From the NCBI GenBank assembly GCA_963823895.1, contig CAWGNG010000019.1, positions 375,895-439,894 of the forward strand: a stretch of 64,000 bases of DNA, written 5' to 3'. The position numbers and the translations under genes were made by a program. This stretch comes from G963675935 sp963823895. GTDB lineage: Bacteria; Planctomycetota; Planctomycetia; Pirellulales; Thermoguttaceae. Of this stretch, positions 16,120-25,479 are shown one piece after another (positions within the stretch are counted from its first letter, which is position 1; every line of letters starts with the position of its first letter). A model generated the notes under the pieces. That model saw only the letters and a list, made by a program, of their open reading frames with translations. It had not been told where the DNA came from and did not search any database.

Positions 16120-17336
16120 GTCAGGCTCCTTGTTGCGTGCTTCGTCTTGCGTGCGTGGGTGCGGCCGAGGATTTCGTCCTGGAAATTGGCCACGACCGAG
16201 AGTAGGGCGTTGGGGGCGGATTGGCCCAGGCCGCACTTGCTGGCCAGTTGCAGGGTTTCGCCCAGGCTGCAAAGCTCGCGGAGATAGGTCATCGAGCATT
16301 TTCCCTGCTTGAGCATCTCGACGCCTTCGAGCAGTTTGGGGACGCCTTCGCGGCAAGGGGTACACTGGCCACAGGATTCGTCGATGAAGAATTCGAGGAA
16401 ATTTTCGACCACGTCGAGCATGTCGCGGTGCGGCCCGAAGACGATGACCGAGCCACCAGTCGATACGTCCTCGAAGGCCAGGGTCCGCTCGAACTGGGAA
16501 GCGGGCACGCACTGGCCGGAAGCGCCGCCGACCTGGACCGCTTTGGCCCCTTCGCCCTTCACCTCCTTCAGCAGCTTGGCGATGGTGATGCCCATGGGAA
16601 ACTCATAGACGCCGGGGAGTTTGCAGTCGCCGGAGACGCTGAACAGTTTGTAGCCGGAGGATTTGTCGGTGCCGTGGCTCTTGAACCACTCGGCGCCGCG
16701 GGCGAGGATGCAGACGACCCAAGCGAAGGTCTCGACGTTGTTGACGATGGTGGGGCGGCCGAGGTAGCCGGTGTCGATGGGGAAGGGGGGGCGATTGCGG
16801 GGCTCGCCGCGATGCCCCTCCAGCGACTCGATCATCGCCGTCTCTTCGCCGCAGACGTAGGCGCCCGAGCCCATGAAGATGTCAATGTTGAAATCGAATC
16901 CTTCGCAGCCGGCGATGTTCTTGCCCAACAGGTTCGCCTCGCGGCGGCGGGCGAGCACGGATTCCAGATGCGGCCGCAGATAGGTGTACTCCGAGCGCAA
17001 GTACATGATGCCGTACTGAGCGCCGATGATTCGCGCGCCGACGGTCATTCCCTCGAAGACCAGATCGGCGAAGTCGGTGAGGATGACGCGGTCTTTGAAG
17101 GTGCCGGGCTCGCCCTCGTCCGCATTGCAGACGACGTATTTCTTTTCGCCGGGGGTTTCGGCGGCCATTTTCCATTTTAGGCTGGTGGGAAAGCCGGCGC
17201 CGCCGCGGCCGCGCAGGCCGGAGCGGCCCACCTCGGCCAGCACCTCGGCCGGCTCCTTCGCCAAGGCGGCCCGCAAGCCGCTGCCGGGCATGATCGAAGA
17301 GAACGTCAACGGGCCGGTTCGCGTCGGACAGGTCAT
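16116..17336 (-). CDS. NuoF/HydB-like NADH-binding diaphorase subunit
   Basis: 406-residue flavoprotein homologous to the 51-kDa complex I subunit. NADH/FMN motifs: GRGGAGFPTSLKW, VVCNADEGEPGTFKDR, YLRSEYTYL and GSGAYVCGEETAMIESLEG. SLBB region follows, then the [4Fe-4S] site ESCGQCTPCREG with a distal Cys (CGLGQSAPN). It lacks the N-terminal thioredoxin-like and C-terminal ferredoxin domains of long HydB proteins; the separate NuoE-like gene upstream supplies the former. It overlaps neighbours by ATGA at both ends (17333-17336, 16116-16119). Role: moves electrons between NAD(H) and the hydrogenase. Confidence 0.88.
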   Translation of the reverse strand: MTCPTRTGPLTFSSIMPGSGLRAALAKEPAEVLAEVGRSGLRGRGGAGFPTSLKWKMAAETPGEKKYVVCNADEGEPGTFKDRVILTDFADLVFEGMTVGARIIGAQYGIMYLRSEYTYLRPHLESVLARRREANLLGKNIAGCEGFDFNIDIFMGSGAYVCGEETAMIESLEGHRGEPRNRPPFPIDTGYLGRPTIVNNVETFAWVVCILARGAEWFKSHGTDKSSGYKLFSVSGDCKLPGVYEFPMGITIAKLLKEVKGEGAKAVQVGGASGQCVPASQFERTLAFEDVSTGGSVIVFGPHRDMLDVVENFLEFFIDESCGQCTPCREGVPKLLEGVEMLKQGKCSMTYLRELCSLGETLQLASKCGLGQSAPNALLSVVANFQDEILGRTHARKTKHATRSLT

Positions 17337-17854
17337 GGGTGGGGCTCCTTCAACGGCGAGGGGGAGATGCCGACAAACGCCCGCCGGCACTGTTCCAAAA
17401 TGCCGTGGACCTTCTCCAAGGTCACTTGGGTAAAGACCTGGTCGTTGACCAGCATCGCCGGTCCCTGATCGCACATTCCCAGGCAGTTGGCCCAGCAGAG
17501 CGAGAACCTGCCGTCGGGCGTAGTTTGGCCGAAGTGAATTCCGAGGTCGTTTTCGAGTTGGCGGGCGATTTGCGATTTGCCGGCCATGTCGCAGGTGATG
17601 GTGCGGCACAAACGGATGACGAACCGCCCTTGCTGCTGGTCGCCGAGAAAGCTGTAGAAAGAGACGACGCTGTAGACTTCGACCGGGTGGATGTCCAACA
17701 GGTCGGCGATCACTTGCATGGCGTATTCCGAGATCCGCGATTGCCGCCGCTGCGTCTCTTGCAGGATCGCCATCAACGAGCTTCGCTGCCGGCCGTATTT
17801 GTCGGCCAGCGCGACCAACTCTTCCCGCAACCTCTCGCGTTCAGTCACAAGCAT
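17333..17854 (-). CDS. NuoE/HydC-like [2Fe-2S] subunit (second copy)
   Basis: 173 residues. N-terminal helical bundle (SRISEYAMQVIADLLDIHPVEVYSVVSFYSF, the NuoE hallmark), then a thioredoxin-like [2Fe-2S] domain with Cys in RLCRTITC and CWANCLGMC. In bifurcating hydrogenases this subunit sits beside the NADH site. Its stop overlaps the NuoF-like start. The 322 bases upstream separate it from the fusion gene, so it may have its own promoter or be read through. Confidence 0.86.
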   Translation of the reverse strand: MLVTERERLREELVALADKYGRQRSSLMAILQETQRRQSRISEYAMQVIADLLDIHPVEVYSVVSFYSFLGDQQQGRFVIRLCRTITCDMAGKSQIARQLENDLGIHFGQTTPDGRFSLCWANCLGMCDQGPAMLVNDQVFTQVTLEKVHGILEQCRRAFVGISPSPLKEPHP

Positions 17855-18038
17855 GCGTGGCTCCCTGTTGTTGGCCGCCAGCCGTCTGGCGATACAGAAC
17901 CCGCTCTTTAAGAGTAGACCAGGAAAACTGCCCCCCGCCCTGGCGCGGAGCGTTTATTGTACCACATCGGCCGAAGCGGCTTCAAGGCAGCGGCCCGGCG
18001 GGGGTGCAGTAACGGATTATGTCAGTCGCCTCCGAACC

Positions 18039-18109
18039 GTTTAGCCGCCGCGTCCACGCGGCGCTGCAACTGCGAGCGATTCTGCGCCGCGTGGACGCGG
18101 CGGCTAAAC
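18039..18109. repeat. 25-bp perfect inverted repeat, TTTAGC(C)GCC family
   Basis: Arms 18039-18063 and 18085-18109 (GTTTAGCCGCCGCGTCCACG...) surround a 21-base loop. It is the main content of the 322-base gap (17855-18176) inside the hydrogenase cluster; an AAGCCGCGAGCGGCTT palindrome follows at about 18158-18173. Related copies or halves occur near 9653, 21997, 29013, 46255 and 47921. In transcripts it could attenuate the downstream half of the operon. Confidence 0.8.
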
Positions 18110-18176
18110 AGTATTCCCATTTTGACCACAAACAATCACTGCGCCCGGCAGTTGCGAAGCCGCGAGCGGCTTCGAG

Positions 18177-21100
18177 TTATCCATTGTCGATTTGCTCGGC
18201 CTGGCAGCGTTTCCCATAATCGCAGCGGAGGCAGCGGCCGGCTTGACGGACGGCCACCGACTCGGGCCACGGTTGCTCGACCTCGGCAAAATTGTAGCGC
18301 CGCCTTTCGACGGCGATTAGTTTCAGTTTCTCGCGGGCGGCATCGGAGGGCTCGGCGTCGGGATCGAACGCGGTATCGACCTCATGGACTTCGCGCCAGA
18401 AGGCATGGTTGGCGCCGGTCAGATAACGGTCGATGCCGACGGCGGCGCGCTCGCCGGCCGCCACCGCTTCGACGACCGAGGAGGGGCCGGTCACGGCGTC
18501 GCCGCCGGAGAAGATCCACTTTTCCGATGTCTGGCCGCTGACGGGATTGACGGCGATGAACGCCTGATTCCGCGATTCCAACGGCACGCTATTGGTGAGA
18601 TTTTGCAGTTCGAGCGTCTGGCCGACGGCCACGAGGACTTGATCGGCGGGCAGCACGAAGGCGTCGCCCCCTTCGACGGGACGGCGGCGGCCGGAGCGGT
18701 CGAACTCGCCCAGCCGCATGGAGAGGCACTTGATGCCGCTCACGCGGCGGCCATCGAGCGCCACTTCGATCGGGGCGGTCAACAGCCGCAGTTTCACGCC
18801 TTCGTGCTCGGCCTCCTCGATCTCCTCTTCGTAAGCGGGCATGGACTCGCGGCTGCGGCGGTAGACGACAGTGACGTTGTCGGCCCCGAGCCGCAGGGCG
18901 GTCCGCGCGGCGTCGATGGCCGAGTTGCCGCCGCCGATGACCACCACGTTCTTGCCGACCGGCGCCGAGCCGCGGAGGTTGAAGGTGCGGAGGAAGGAGA
19001 GGGCGTCGGTAATGCCTTCGGCGTCGGCGCCGGGCATTCCCAGGCCCACGCCGCTCGGCGCGCCGACGCCGAGGAAGACGGCGTCATAGCCCTCGGCGCG
19101 GAGGCCCTTGAGCGTTAGGTCTTCGCCTAGCACCATATTTGTGAAAATTTCCACGCCCATCTGCTCGATCATGCGGACTTCGCGGGCGACGATTTCGCGG
19201 GGGAGGCGGTAGGCGGGAATGGCCTGCACGAGCATTCCGCCGGCCAGCGGCTGGCCCTCGAACACCTTGGGCCGATAGCCCAAGCGGGCCAGGAAGTAGG
19301 CGCAGGAGAGCCCCGCCGGGCCCGCGCCCACGATGGCGATTTCTCGCTTCGCGTTCTGCGCGTTCTCGCGGACCTCGGGCAGTTGGATCGTGATCTCCTG
19401 ATCGACCATGAACCGCTTGATGCCGCGGATCGACACGGGGGCGTCGACCGTCGAGCGGCGGCATTTGTCCTCGCAGGTGTGGAAGCAGACGCGCGAGCAG
19501 ACGGCCGCAAAGGGGTTGCGCTCGCGGTGCAGCCGCAGGGCTTCGGCGTAACGCTTTTCGGCCACCAGCGAGACGTAGCCGGGAATATCGACGTTGGCCG
19601 GGCAAGCGCTCGAGCAAGGGGCATTGACCAGCGCCGGGCAAACCCCCGCCCGACAACGCTTGTCGCGGATGTGCTCGACGTATTCCTGGCCGAAATGACG
19701 GATCGTGGAGAGCACCGGGTTCGAGGCGGTTTGGCCCAGGCCGCACAGCGACGTATCCTTGACCATTTCGCCCAGGTCGATCAGGCGATCGACGTCGGCC
19801 TCTTCGCCGCGGCCCTCGCAGATGCGATTGAGGATTTCCAGCATTCGCTTGGTGCCGACGCGGCAGGGAACGCACTTGCCGCACGATTCTTCCTGAACGA
19901 ATTCGAGGAAGTAGCGGGCGACGTCGACCATGCAGCTATCCTCGTCCATGACGATCAGGCCGCCGGAGCCCATGATGGCGCCGAGCTCGGAGAGGCATTC
20001 GTAATCCAGCGCGACATTGAGGTGCTGCTTGGGGATGCAGCCGCCGGAGGGGCCGCCGATCTGCGCCGCCTTGAACTCCTTGCCGCCCGGGATGCCGCCG
20101 CCGATGTCGTAGATCAGGTCGCCCAGCGGCGTTCCGACGGGGACTTCGACCAAGCCGGAGTTTTGGATGGTTCCGGCCAAGGCGAAGACTTTGGTCCCCC
20201 GGCTTTTTTCGGTCCCCTGGGCGGCGAACCAGGGGCCGCCGTTGAGGATGATCGCCGGCACGTTGGCGTAGGTTTCGACGTTGTTCAGCACCGTCGGTTT
20301 GCCCCAGAGTCCTTGCACGGCGGGGAAAGGGGGGCGGGGGCGAGGCTCGCCGCGGTTCCCCTCGATCGAGGTCAACAACGCCGTCTCTTCGCCGCAAACG
20401 AACGCCCCGGAGCCCATGCGGATTTCCAGGTCGAAGTCGAAGCCCGAACCGAGAATGTTCTGGCCCAACAGGCCGCGCTCGCGGGCTTGGGCCAGGGCGA
20501 TTTTCAGCCGCGCGACGGCCAGCGGGTACTCGGCCCGCACGTAGATGTAGCCGCGCCGCGCCGACGGTATGGGCGGCGATGGCCATGCCCTCAATGACGC
20601 AGTGCGGATCGCCCTCCAACACACTGCGGTCCATAAAGGCGCCGGGATCGCCCTCGTCGGCGTTGCAGACGACGAATTTCTTGTCGCCGAGGGCCTCGCG
20701 GGTGAATTTCCACTTCCGCCAGGTGGGAAAGCCGGCGCCGCCGCGGCCGCGCAATCCCGAACAGTGCATCGTTTCGATCAACGCCTCGGGATCGTTCTGC
20801 GTGACGGTTTTGGCGATGGCCTGGTAGCCGTCGCGGGCGATGTAGTCGTCGATCTGCTGCGGGTCGATCACGCCGCAGTTGCGCAGCAGGATTTTCTTTT
20901 GCCGCTTGTAGAAATCCCAGTCGGCGGCGTTGGCCACCGAGCGGCCGTCGGGACGCTTGTGCGTGAGCCGTTCGACGATGCGGTCGCGGCCGACGTGATC
21001 GACAACGATGTCGCGGGCGTCTTGCGGCTTGAGGTGTTCGTAGAAGACGCTGTCGATCATCATCGCCGGGCCGCCGGAGCAGGGGCCGAGGCAGCCGGTG

Positions 21101-21309
21101 CCGACGATCGTGACCTTGTCTTCCATGTTGCGGTAGGCCAACTCTTTTTCGATGGCGGCCTTGACTTTCAGGGCGCCCGAGGCGATGCAACTGGCGCCCA
21201 AGCAGACGCGAACCTGCTTGCAGCCCTTGGCGGCGGCGGCGGCGAGTTTGGCTTGCAGGGCGCCGCGGAGAGCGTTCAATTCGTTGGGGTTGGCGATCGT
21301 CTGGGTCAT
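18177..21309 (-). CDS. [2Fe-2S]-NuoF-GltD/NfnB fusion flavoprotein (one frame break)
   Basis: About 1,043 residues once two frames are joined. N-terminal thioredoxin-like [2Fe-2S] domain (RVCLGASC...GTGCLGPC); NuoF domain (GRGGAGFPTWRKW, VVCNADEGDPGAFMDR, GSGAFVCGEETALL, ESCGKCVPCRVG); then a complete GltD/NfnB-like module: cysteine-rich Fer4_20 region (CRAGVCP, CSSACPAN, CSRVCFHTCEDKC), FAD site IVGAGPAGLSCAY, NAD(P) site VVIGGGNSAIDAA, and a C-terminal CLRCDYGKRC. The frame changes at about 20551-20563: V-G-A-A in frame one, G-Y-I-Y-V-R-A-E-Y in the other; adding a GC pair (GCGCGC) joins them. The start overlaps the NuoE-like stop (ATGA). The fusion suggests coupling of NAD and NADP pools with hydrogen or ferredoxin. 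Confidence 0.85.
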
Positions 21310-21866
21310 TCTTCGCTCTCTCCGCTGCCGTTGCCGCCGTCGGTCGTTGCGTTGGGTTCGCGATACTGGTCGAGGATTTTGGCCAGCCGGGCCGGTTTGA
21401 CCCGCTGGTGGACGTCGTCGTCGATCATGATGACGGGGGCCAATCCGCAGGCGCCAAAGCAGCGGCCGACGTCGAGGGAAAAGAGCCGATCAGAGCTGGT
21501 TTCGCCGACCTCGATCCGCAGCAGGTCTTTCAAGGCCGCCAACACCTGCTTGCCGCCGCGGACGTAGCAAGCGGTGCCGAGGCAGACGCGGACCAGGTGC
21601 TTGCCGCGCGGGACGGTGGTGAAAAACGAATAGAACCCGACGACGCCGGCCACTTCGCTGTACGGTTTGTCCAGCGCCAGGGCGATCTTCTTCAGCGCCC
21701 GCTCCGGCAAATAGCCGAACATGGCCTGCGCGATCTGCAACACGGGAATCAACGCGCCGGGCACGTTGAAGAAGTCTTTCAGCACTTCGTCAAGCTGTTC
21801 GAGCAGTTGCTCTTCGCTGGCCTCGTGGCAGCCCGAGCACTTGGCGTCTGCGGCAGATGCTTGCAT
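21306..21866 (-). CDS. NuoE/HydC-like [2Fe-2S] subunit (first gene of hydrogenase cluster)
   Basis: 186 residues from ATG 21866 (a TTG at 21881 is possible). An N-terminal CSGCHEA stretch is followed by the NuoE helical domain (LQIAQAMFGYLPERALKKIA, VAGVVGFYSFF) and the [2Fe-2S] site (VCLGTACYVRGG, GRCFGACGLAP). It heads the cluster, so the promoter should lie in 21867-22240. An ATGA overlap couples it to the fusion gene. Confidence 0.86.
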   Translation of the reverse strand: MQASAADAKCSGCHEASEEQLLEQLDEVLKDFFNVPGALIPVLQIAQAMFGYLPERALKKIALALDKPYSEVAGVVGFYSFFTTVPRGKHLVRVCLGTACYVRGGKQVLAALKDLLRIEVGETSSDRLFSLDVGRCFGACGLAPVIMIDDDVHQRVKPARLAKILDQYREPNATTDGGNGSGESEE

Positions 21867-21996
21867 TTCTGGCGTCCCCAACGGTCGGCTCCACCTCGTA
21901 GGTGCTTAAACCTATTTATGGTAACACACGGACCGGGGGGGCTTCAAGGACGGTGGGCACATTGGCCGCGGCGACGGATTCCGGGGCCCTCATCGT

Positions 21997-22056
21997 TTAG
22001 CGGCCGACGGAACGTCGGCCCATGCGCGCGGCCGTGCCGGCGACGGCTAAGCGGGG
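21997..22056. repeat. Inverted repeat, TTTAGC family, upstream of hydrogenase cluster
   Basis: CGTTTAGCGGCCGACGG...CGTCGGCC and ...GGCGACGGCTAAGCG form an imperfect hairpin in the 374-base gap between the divergent hydrogenase cluster and the cytochrome gene. The rest of the gap shows no gene; it must contain both promoters, but I see no clear -35/-10 pair. Confidence 0.6.
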
Positions 22057-22240
22057 GCGAGGCGTGAAAATCCCGTTGCGACGGCGGTTGACCTGCCGCC
22101 CTGTTGCGGGGAAGCCGGCGGCGGCGGAGCTTCTTGACAGCGGCGTTGGCATCTGCCAAGCTGGTTTTGTGGGATTTGTTCCCCCGCTGTCGTGATGCCC
22201 CACCCTTGGCCGGTGCTCCGGCCGTTATAGGAGAAACCCG

Positions 22241-23062
22241 ATGATGTTGAACAGCCGTTCTCTAGCCGTTGCCGCGGTGCTCGCAGTGTTGGCCGCGTTC
22301 GTGGTGCAAGTGCCGTCGCGTGCGGCGGACGGGCCGAAAGTCTCGACGTTCGCCCCGGCCGAAGACCTGGCGCGGCAGGCCGACAAATACCTCGACTCGC
22401 TGAAAAACACGGTGGCCAGCAAGGAGGAATACGAGGATTCGGAAGGCAAGGTCGGCCGCGAGGCGAACACGCTGGCCATCATCGATCTGGCCCTGGGGCT
22501 GCACGATAAGGACAACAAGTATAAGGACAAGGCCCCGGCCCTGATCAGGGCCGCCCAGGACGTGGCCGCGACGGACCTGATCGAGGCCGCCCAGGACGTG
22601 GCCAAGGCGAAGAAGTACGCCGCGGCGAAGAAGGCCGTCGCCGCGCTGGACAAAGTGGCGTCCGCCGACGGCAAGCCGGGCGGAAACCTGAAGTGGGAGA
22701 AAGTCGCTTCGCTGCCCGACCTGATGAAACAGGTGCCGATGGTCAATACGAAGTTGAAGTTCGCGCTGAGCAAGACGAACTTCAAGAAGAAGGCCAAGGA
22801 TAGTGCGGGCTACACGGCGGTGATTGCGGCGATCGCCCAGGGCGTCATCGCCGACACCTCGGCCACGAAAAACGCCGAACAGGTGAAGCTGTGGCAGAAG
22901 TTCTCGAAGGCGATGCGCGACCACGCCGGCGCGGCAAATGCTGCCATTCACCAAGGCGACCCGGCCGCCACCGACAAGGCGATGACGAAGCTCAACCAGA
23001 GCTGCGAAGACTGTCACGCCGTCTTCAAGCCCGGAGTTGCCGCAAACGGCAAAGAGAAATAG
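22241..23062 (+). CDS. Exported c'-type cytochrome
   Basis: 273 residues behind a TAGGAG site. A signal peptide (SLAVAAVLAVLAAFVV...SRAADG) and a single CXXCH haem site near the C-terminus (CEDCH, residues about 255-259) after a largely helical, Lys/Ala-rich body. C-terminal haem attachment in a helical protein is the class II/c' pattern, here in duplicated length (about 130 residues usual). It faces away from the hydrogenase cluster. Periplasmic electron carrier or gas-binding protein; partner unknown. Confidence 0.72.
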   Translation: MMLNSRSLAVAAVLAVLAAFVVQVPSRAADGPKVSTFAPAEDLARQADKYLDSLKNTVASKEEYEDSEGKVGREANTLAIIDLALGLHDKDNKYKDKAPALIRAAQDVAATDLIEAAQDVAKAKKYAAAKKAVAALDKVASADGKPGGNLKWEKVASLPDLMKQVPMVNTKLKFALSKTNFKKKAKDSAGYTAVIAAIAQGVIADTSATKNAEQVKLWQKFSKAMRDHAGAANAAIHQGDPAATDKAMTKLNQSCEDCHAVFKPGVAANGKEK

Positions 23063-23119
23063 TCGGGCGATGCGCTTTCTGTCCCGCCGCAACGTCCCCC
23101 TCGTTCCCACGCAGAGCGC

Positions 23120-23363
23120 TGACAATTATACACATCTATTAGAACGACCGCGGAGGACGCAGAGGAACGCAGAGGTCGCTTTGCACTCGCTCCAAACTGT
23201 CCGCAATGCCGTTGTGACTCTGCGTTCTATGTCCGACCACCAGTCGAAGAAGACACGACAAAGATTCCTGCGCGGAATGGGTAATCTACGACCTGGCTTC
23301 TCTGCGTTCCTCTGCGTCCTCTGCGGTCGATCTTTGGACTTCTGGAGATGTGTATAATTGTCA
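23120..23363. mobile_element. MITE-like element with 18-bp terminal inverted repeats
   Basis: Outer arms 23120-23137 and 23346-23363 (TGACAATTATACACATCT) are perfect inverses; inner arms 23145-23174 and 23300-23329 (GGACGCAGAGGAACGC type) are a second perfect 30-bp inverse pair. The 9-base word GCAGAGCGC flanks it at 23111-23119 and 23366-23374, possibly a target duplication. It carries no credible gene and fills most of the 478-base gap before trpB. Confidence 0.75.
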
Positions 23364-23540
23364 GTGCAGAGCGCGAGAACCAGGCATTCCGTTTAGCAAC
23401 CGTCGGCCGCTATACGGTGAGCGCCCCAAAACTCGTTATCGCGTCCGTCTCCTGGAAGAACTGGACAAATCCCCGTTTTCGATACTACACTTGCGGTATC
23501 GGGAAGAGTCGAATTCACCGCTAAGAACGAGGGTGATTCC

Positions 23541-24899
23541 GTGGAGAGCAAACGCATCTTTCTGAGCGAAAAAGAACTACCCACCGCGTGGTACAATCTT
23601 CAGGCCGATCTGCCGACGAGCGTGCCGCCGCCGCTGCACCCGGGAACGAGGCAGCCGCTGTCGGCGGCCGATCTGGAGCCGATCTTCGCGAAGGCGTTAA
23701 TCGCGCAGGAGATGAGCCGCGAGCGCTGGATCGAGATTCCCGAGCCGGTGCGGGAGGTGTACAAGATCTGGCGGCCGACGCCGTTGGTGCGCGCGACCAA
23801 CTTGGAGAAGGCGCTGAAGACGCCCGCCCGCATCTATTACAAGGACGAGAGCGTCAGTCCGCCCGGCAGCCACAAGCCGAACTCCGCGGTGCCGCAGGCG
23901 TACTTCAACAAGATCGAGGGGATCGAGCACCTGGCCACGGAGACCGGGGCCGGCCAGTGGGGCTCTTCGCTGGCCTTCGCCTGCGCGTTTTTCAACATGC
24001 ACTGCAAAGTGTTCATGGTGAAAGTGAGCTATCATCAGAAGCCTTACCGGCGTTCGATGATGCACCTCTGGGGCGCCACGGTGATTCCCAGCCCGTCGGA
24101 AGAGACCAACGCCGGCCGGCAACTGCTGGCGGCCGATCCGGAAAGCCCCGGCAGCTTGGGCATGGCCATCAGCGAAGCGGTCGAGGCGGCCGCCACCCGC
24201 GACGACACGAAATACACGCTCGGCAGCGTGCTGAACCACGTGCTGCTGCACCAGTCGGTGATCGGCCTTGAGGCCGAGAAGCAGTTCGAGCTGGTCGGCG
24301 ACTATCCCGACGTGGTGATCGGCTGCGTCGGCGGCGGCAGCAACTTCGCCGGCATCTCCTTCCCCTTCGTCCGCCACAAATTGGCGGGCAAGAAGGACAT
24401 CCGCTTTATCGCTTGCGAGCCGCATTCCTGCCCCTCGATGAGCCGCGGGCAGTACCGCTACGATTTCGGCGACACCACGAAACTGACGCCGCTGATCAAG
24501 ATGTACACGCTGGGGCACAGCTTCGTTCCGCCGGGCATCCACGCCGGCGGGCTGCGCTATCACGGCATGGCCCCGCTGGTCAGTTTGTGCGCCTCGCTGG
24601 GGCTTGTCGAGGCGGCGGCCTTCCATCAGGTCGAGTGTTTCGAGGCGGCCACGCTGTTCGCCTCGACCGAGGGGACGATACCCGCCCCCGAAAGTTCGCA
24701 CGCCATCCGCGGCGCGATCGTCGAGGCGCTCCGCTGCCGCGAAACCGGCCAGCAGAAGTGCATCCTCTTCAATTTCAGCGGCCACGGACTGTGCGACATG
24801 AGTTCCTACGACCGGTTTTTGAGCAACAAGCTGGTCGATTACGCCTATCCGCAAGAGAAGATCGAGGAAGCGATCGCCGAGCTGCCGGTGATCGAGTGA
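23541..24899 (+). CDS. Tryptophan synthase beta subunit-like protein, TrpB2 type
   Basis: 452-residue PLP enzyme of the TrpB2 branch (longer N-terminus than TrpB1: WYNLQADLPT...LHPGTRQPL). PLP lysine K112 lies in PPGSHKPNSA; GAGQWGSSLA binds substrate indole-side groups; the phosphate loop is GCVGGGSNFAG. The C-terminal region includes FNFSGHGLCDM. It joins L-serine (or phosphoserine in some TrpB2) and indole to make tryptophan. It starts at GTG behind GAGG. No trpA is adjacent, as usual for TrpB2, which often acts as a stand-alone indole salvage enzyme. Confidence 0.87.
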   Translation: MESKRIFLSEKELPTAWYNLQADLPTSVPPPLHPGTRQPLSAADLEPIFAKALIAQEMSRERWIEIPEPVREVYKIWRPTPLVRATNLEKALKTPARIYYKDESVSPPGSHKPNSAVPQAYFNKIEGIEHLATETGAGQWGSSLAFACAFFNMHCKVFMVKVSYHQKPYRRSMMHLWGATVIPSPSEETNAGRQLLAADPESPGSLGMAISEAVEAAATRDDTKYTLGSVLNHVLLHQSVIGLEAEKQFELVGDYPDVVIGCVGGGSNFAGISFPFVRHKLAGKKDIRFIACEPHSCPSMSRGQYRYDFGDTTKLTPLIKMYTLGHSFVPPGIHAGGLRYHGMAPLVSLCASLGLVEAAAFHQVECFEAATLFASTEGTIPAPESSHAIRGAIVEALRCRETGQQKCILFNFSGHGLCDMSSYDRFLSNKLVDYAYPQEKIEEAIAELPVIE

Positions 24900-24932
24900 C
24901 GCCAGGTGCAATAATCGTGCTGCTCGGGCGTT

Positions 24933-24938
24933 TATAAT
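24933..24938 (+). promoter_or_regulatory. Candidate -10 box directly upstream of a sigma factor gene
   Basis: A perfect TATAAT ends 8 bases before the ATG at 24946, in a 46-base gap. Transcription would begin at or next to the start codon, giving a leaderless mRNA. No convincing -35 is seen at 17 bases. Confidence 0.3.
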
Positions 24939-24945
24939 AGGTAGC

Positions 24946-25479
24946 ATGGCCGATCGCGGGCGGAACAGCGACGACGAGCATCGGTTTGCGGACTGGGTTC
25001 GCGAGCACGGTCGGGCCGTGCGCGGCTTCCTCTTGGCGTCAGTTCGCCGCACTGACGTGGCCGACGAATTGAGCCAGGAGGTGTTTTGCCGCGCCTGGCA
25101 GGCCCGCGGGGATTATCGCGAACAGGGTGCCGCCCGGGCGTACTTGCTGCGGATCGCCGATCGGTTGGTCTGCGACCGCGGCCGCCGGAACGGGACGCCG
25201 GTCAACCTCGATCACGACGGCTGGCAACGGCACGAACCGGTTTGCGCGGCCGCGGATCCGTCGGCAGCGGCGATGCGGGCGGAGGAGAACGGGCAGCTTG
25301 CGGCGGCGCTGGACCGCCTCTCGCCGCCGCAACGCCGCGTGCTCCTGCTGCGATACTACGGGCAGTTCACCTTCGCCGAGATCGCCGAAATGATCGACTG
25401 CCCCTTGGGCACGACCTTGAGTCACGGCCGCCGCGGACTGGAGGCGTTGCGGGCATTGTTGGTGGAGAAGCAGTCATGA
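24946..25479 (+). CDS. ECF-type RNA polymerase sigma factor
   Basis: 177 residues. Region 2: VADELSQEVFCRAWQARGDY with AYLLRIADRLVCDRGRR; region 4: LSPPQRRVLLLRYYGQFTFAEIAEMIDCPLGTTLSHGRRGLEALR, a helix-turn-helix for the -35 element. The next gene overlaps its stop (ATGA) and encodes a membrane protein placed as an anti-sigma factor, so activity is probably released by an envelope signal. Confidence 0.88.
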   Translation: MADRGRNSDDEHRFADWVREHGRAVRGFLLASVRRTDVADELSQEVFCRAWQARGDYREQGAARAYLLRIADRLVCDRGRRNGTPVNLDHDGWQRHEPVCAAADPSAAAMRAEENGQLAAALDRLSPPQRRVLLLRYYGQFTFAEIAEMIDCPLGTTLSHGRRGLEALRALLVEKQS

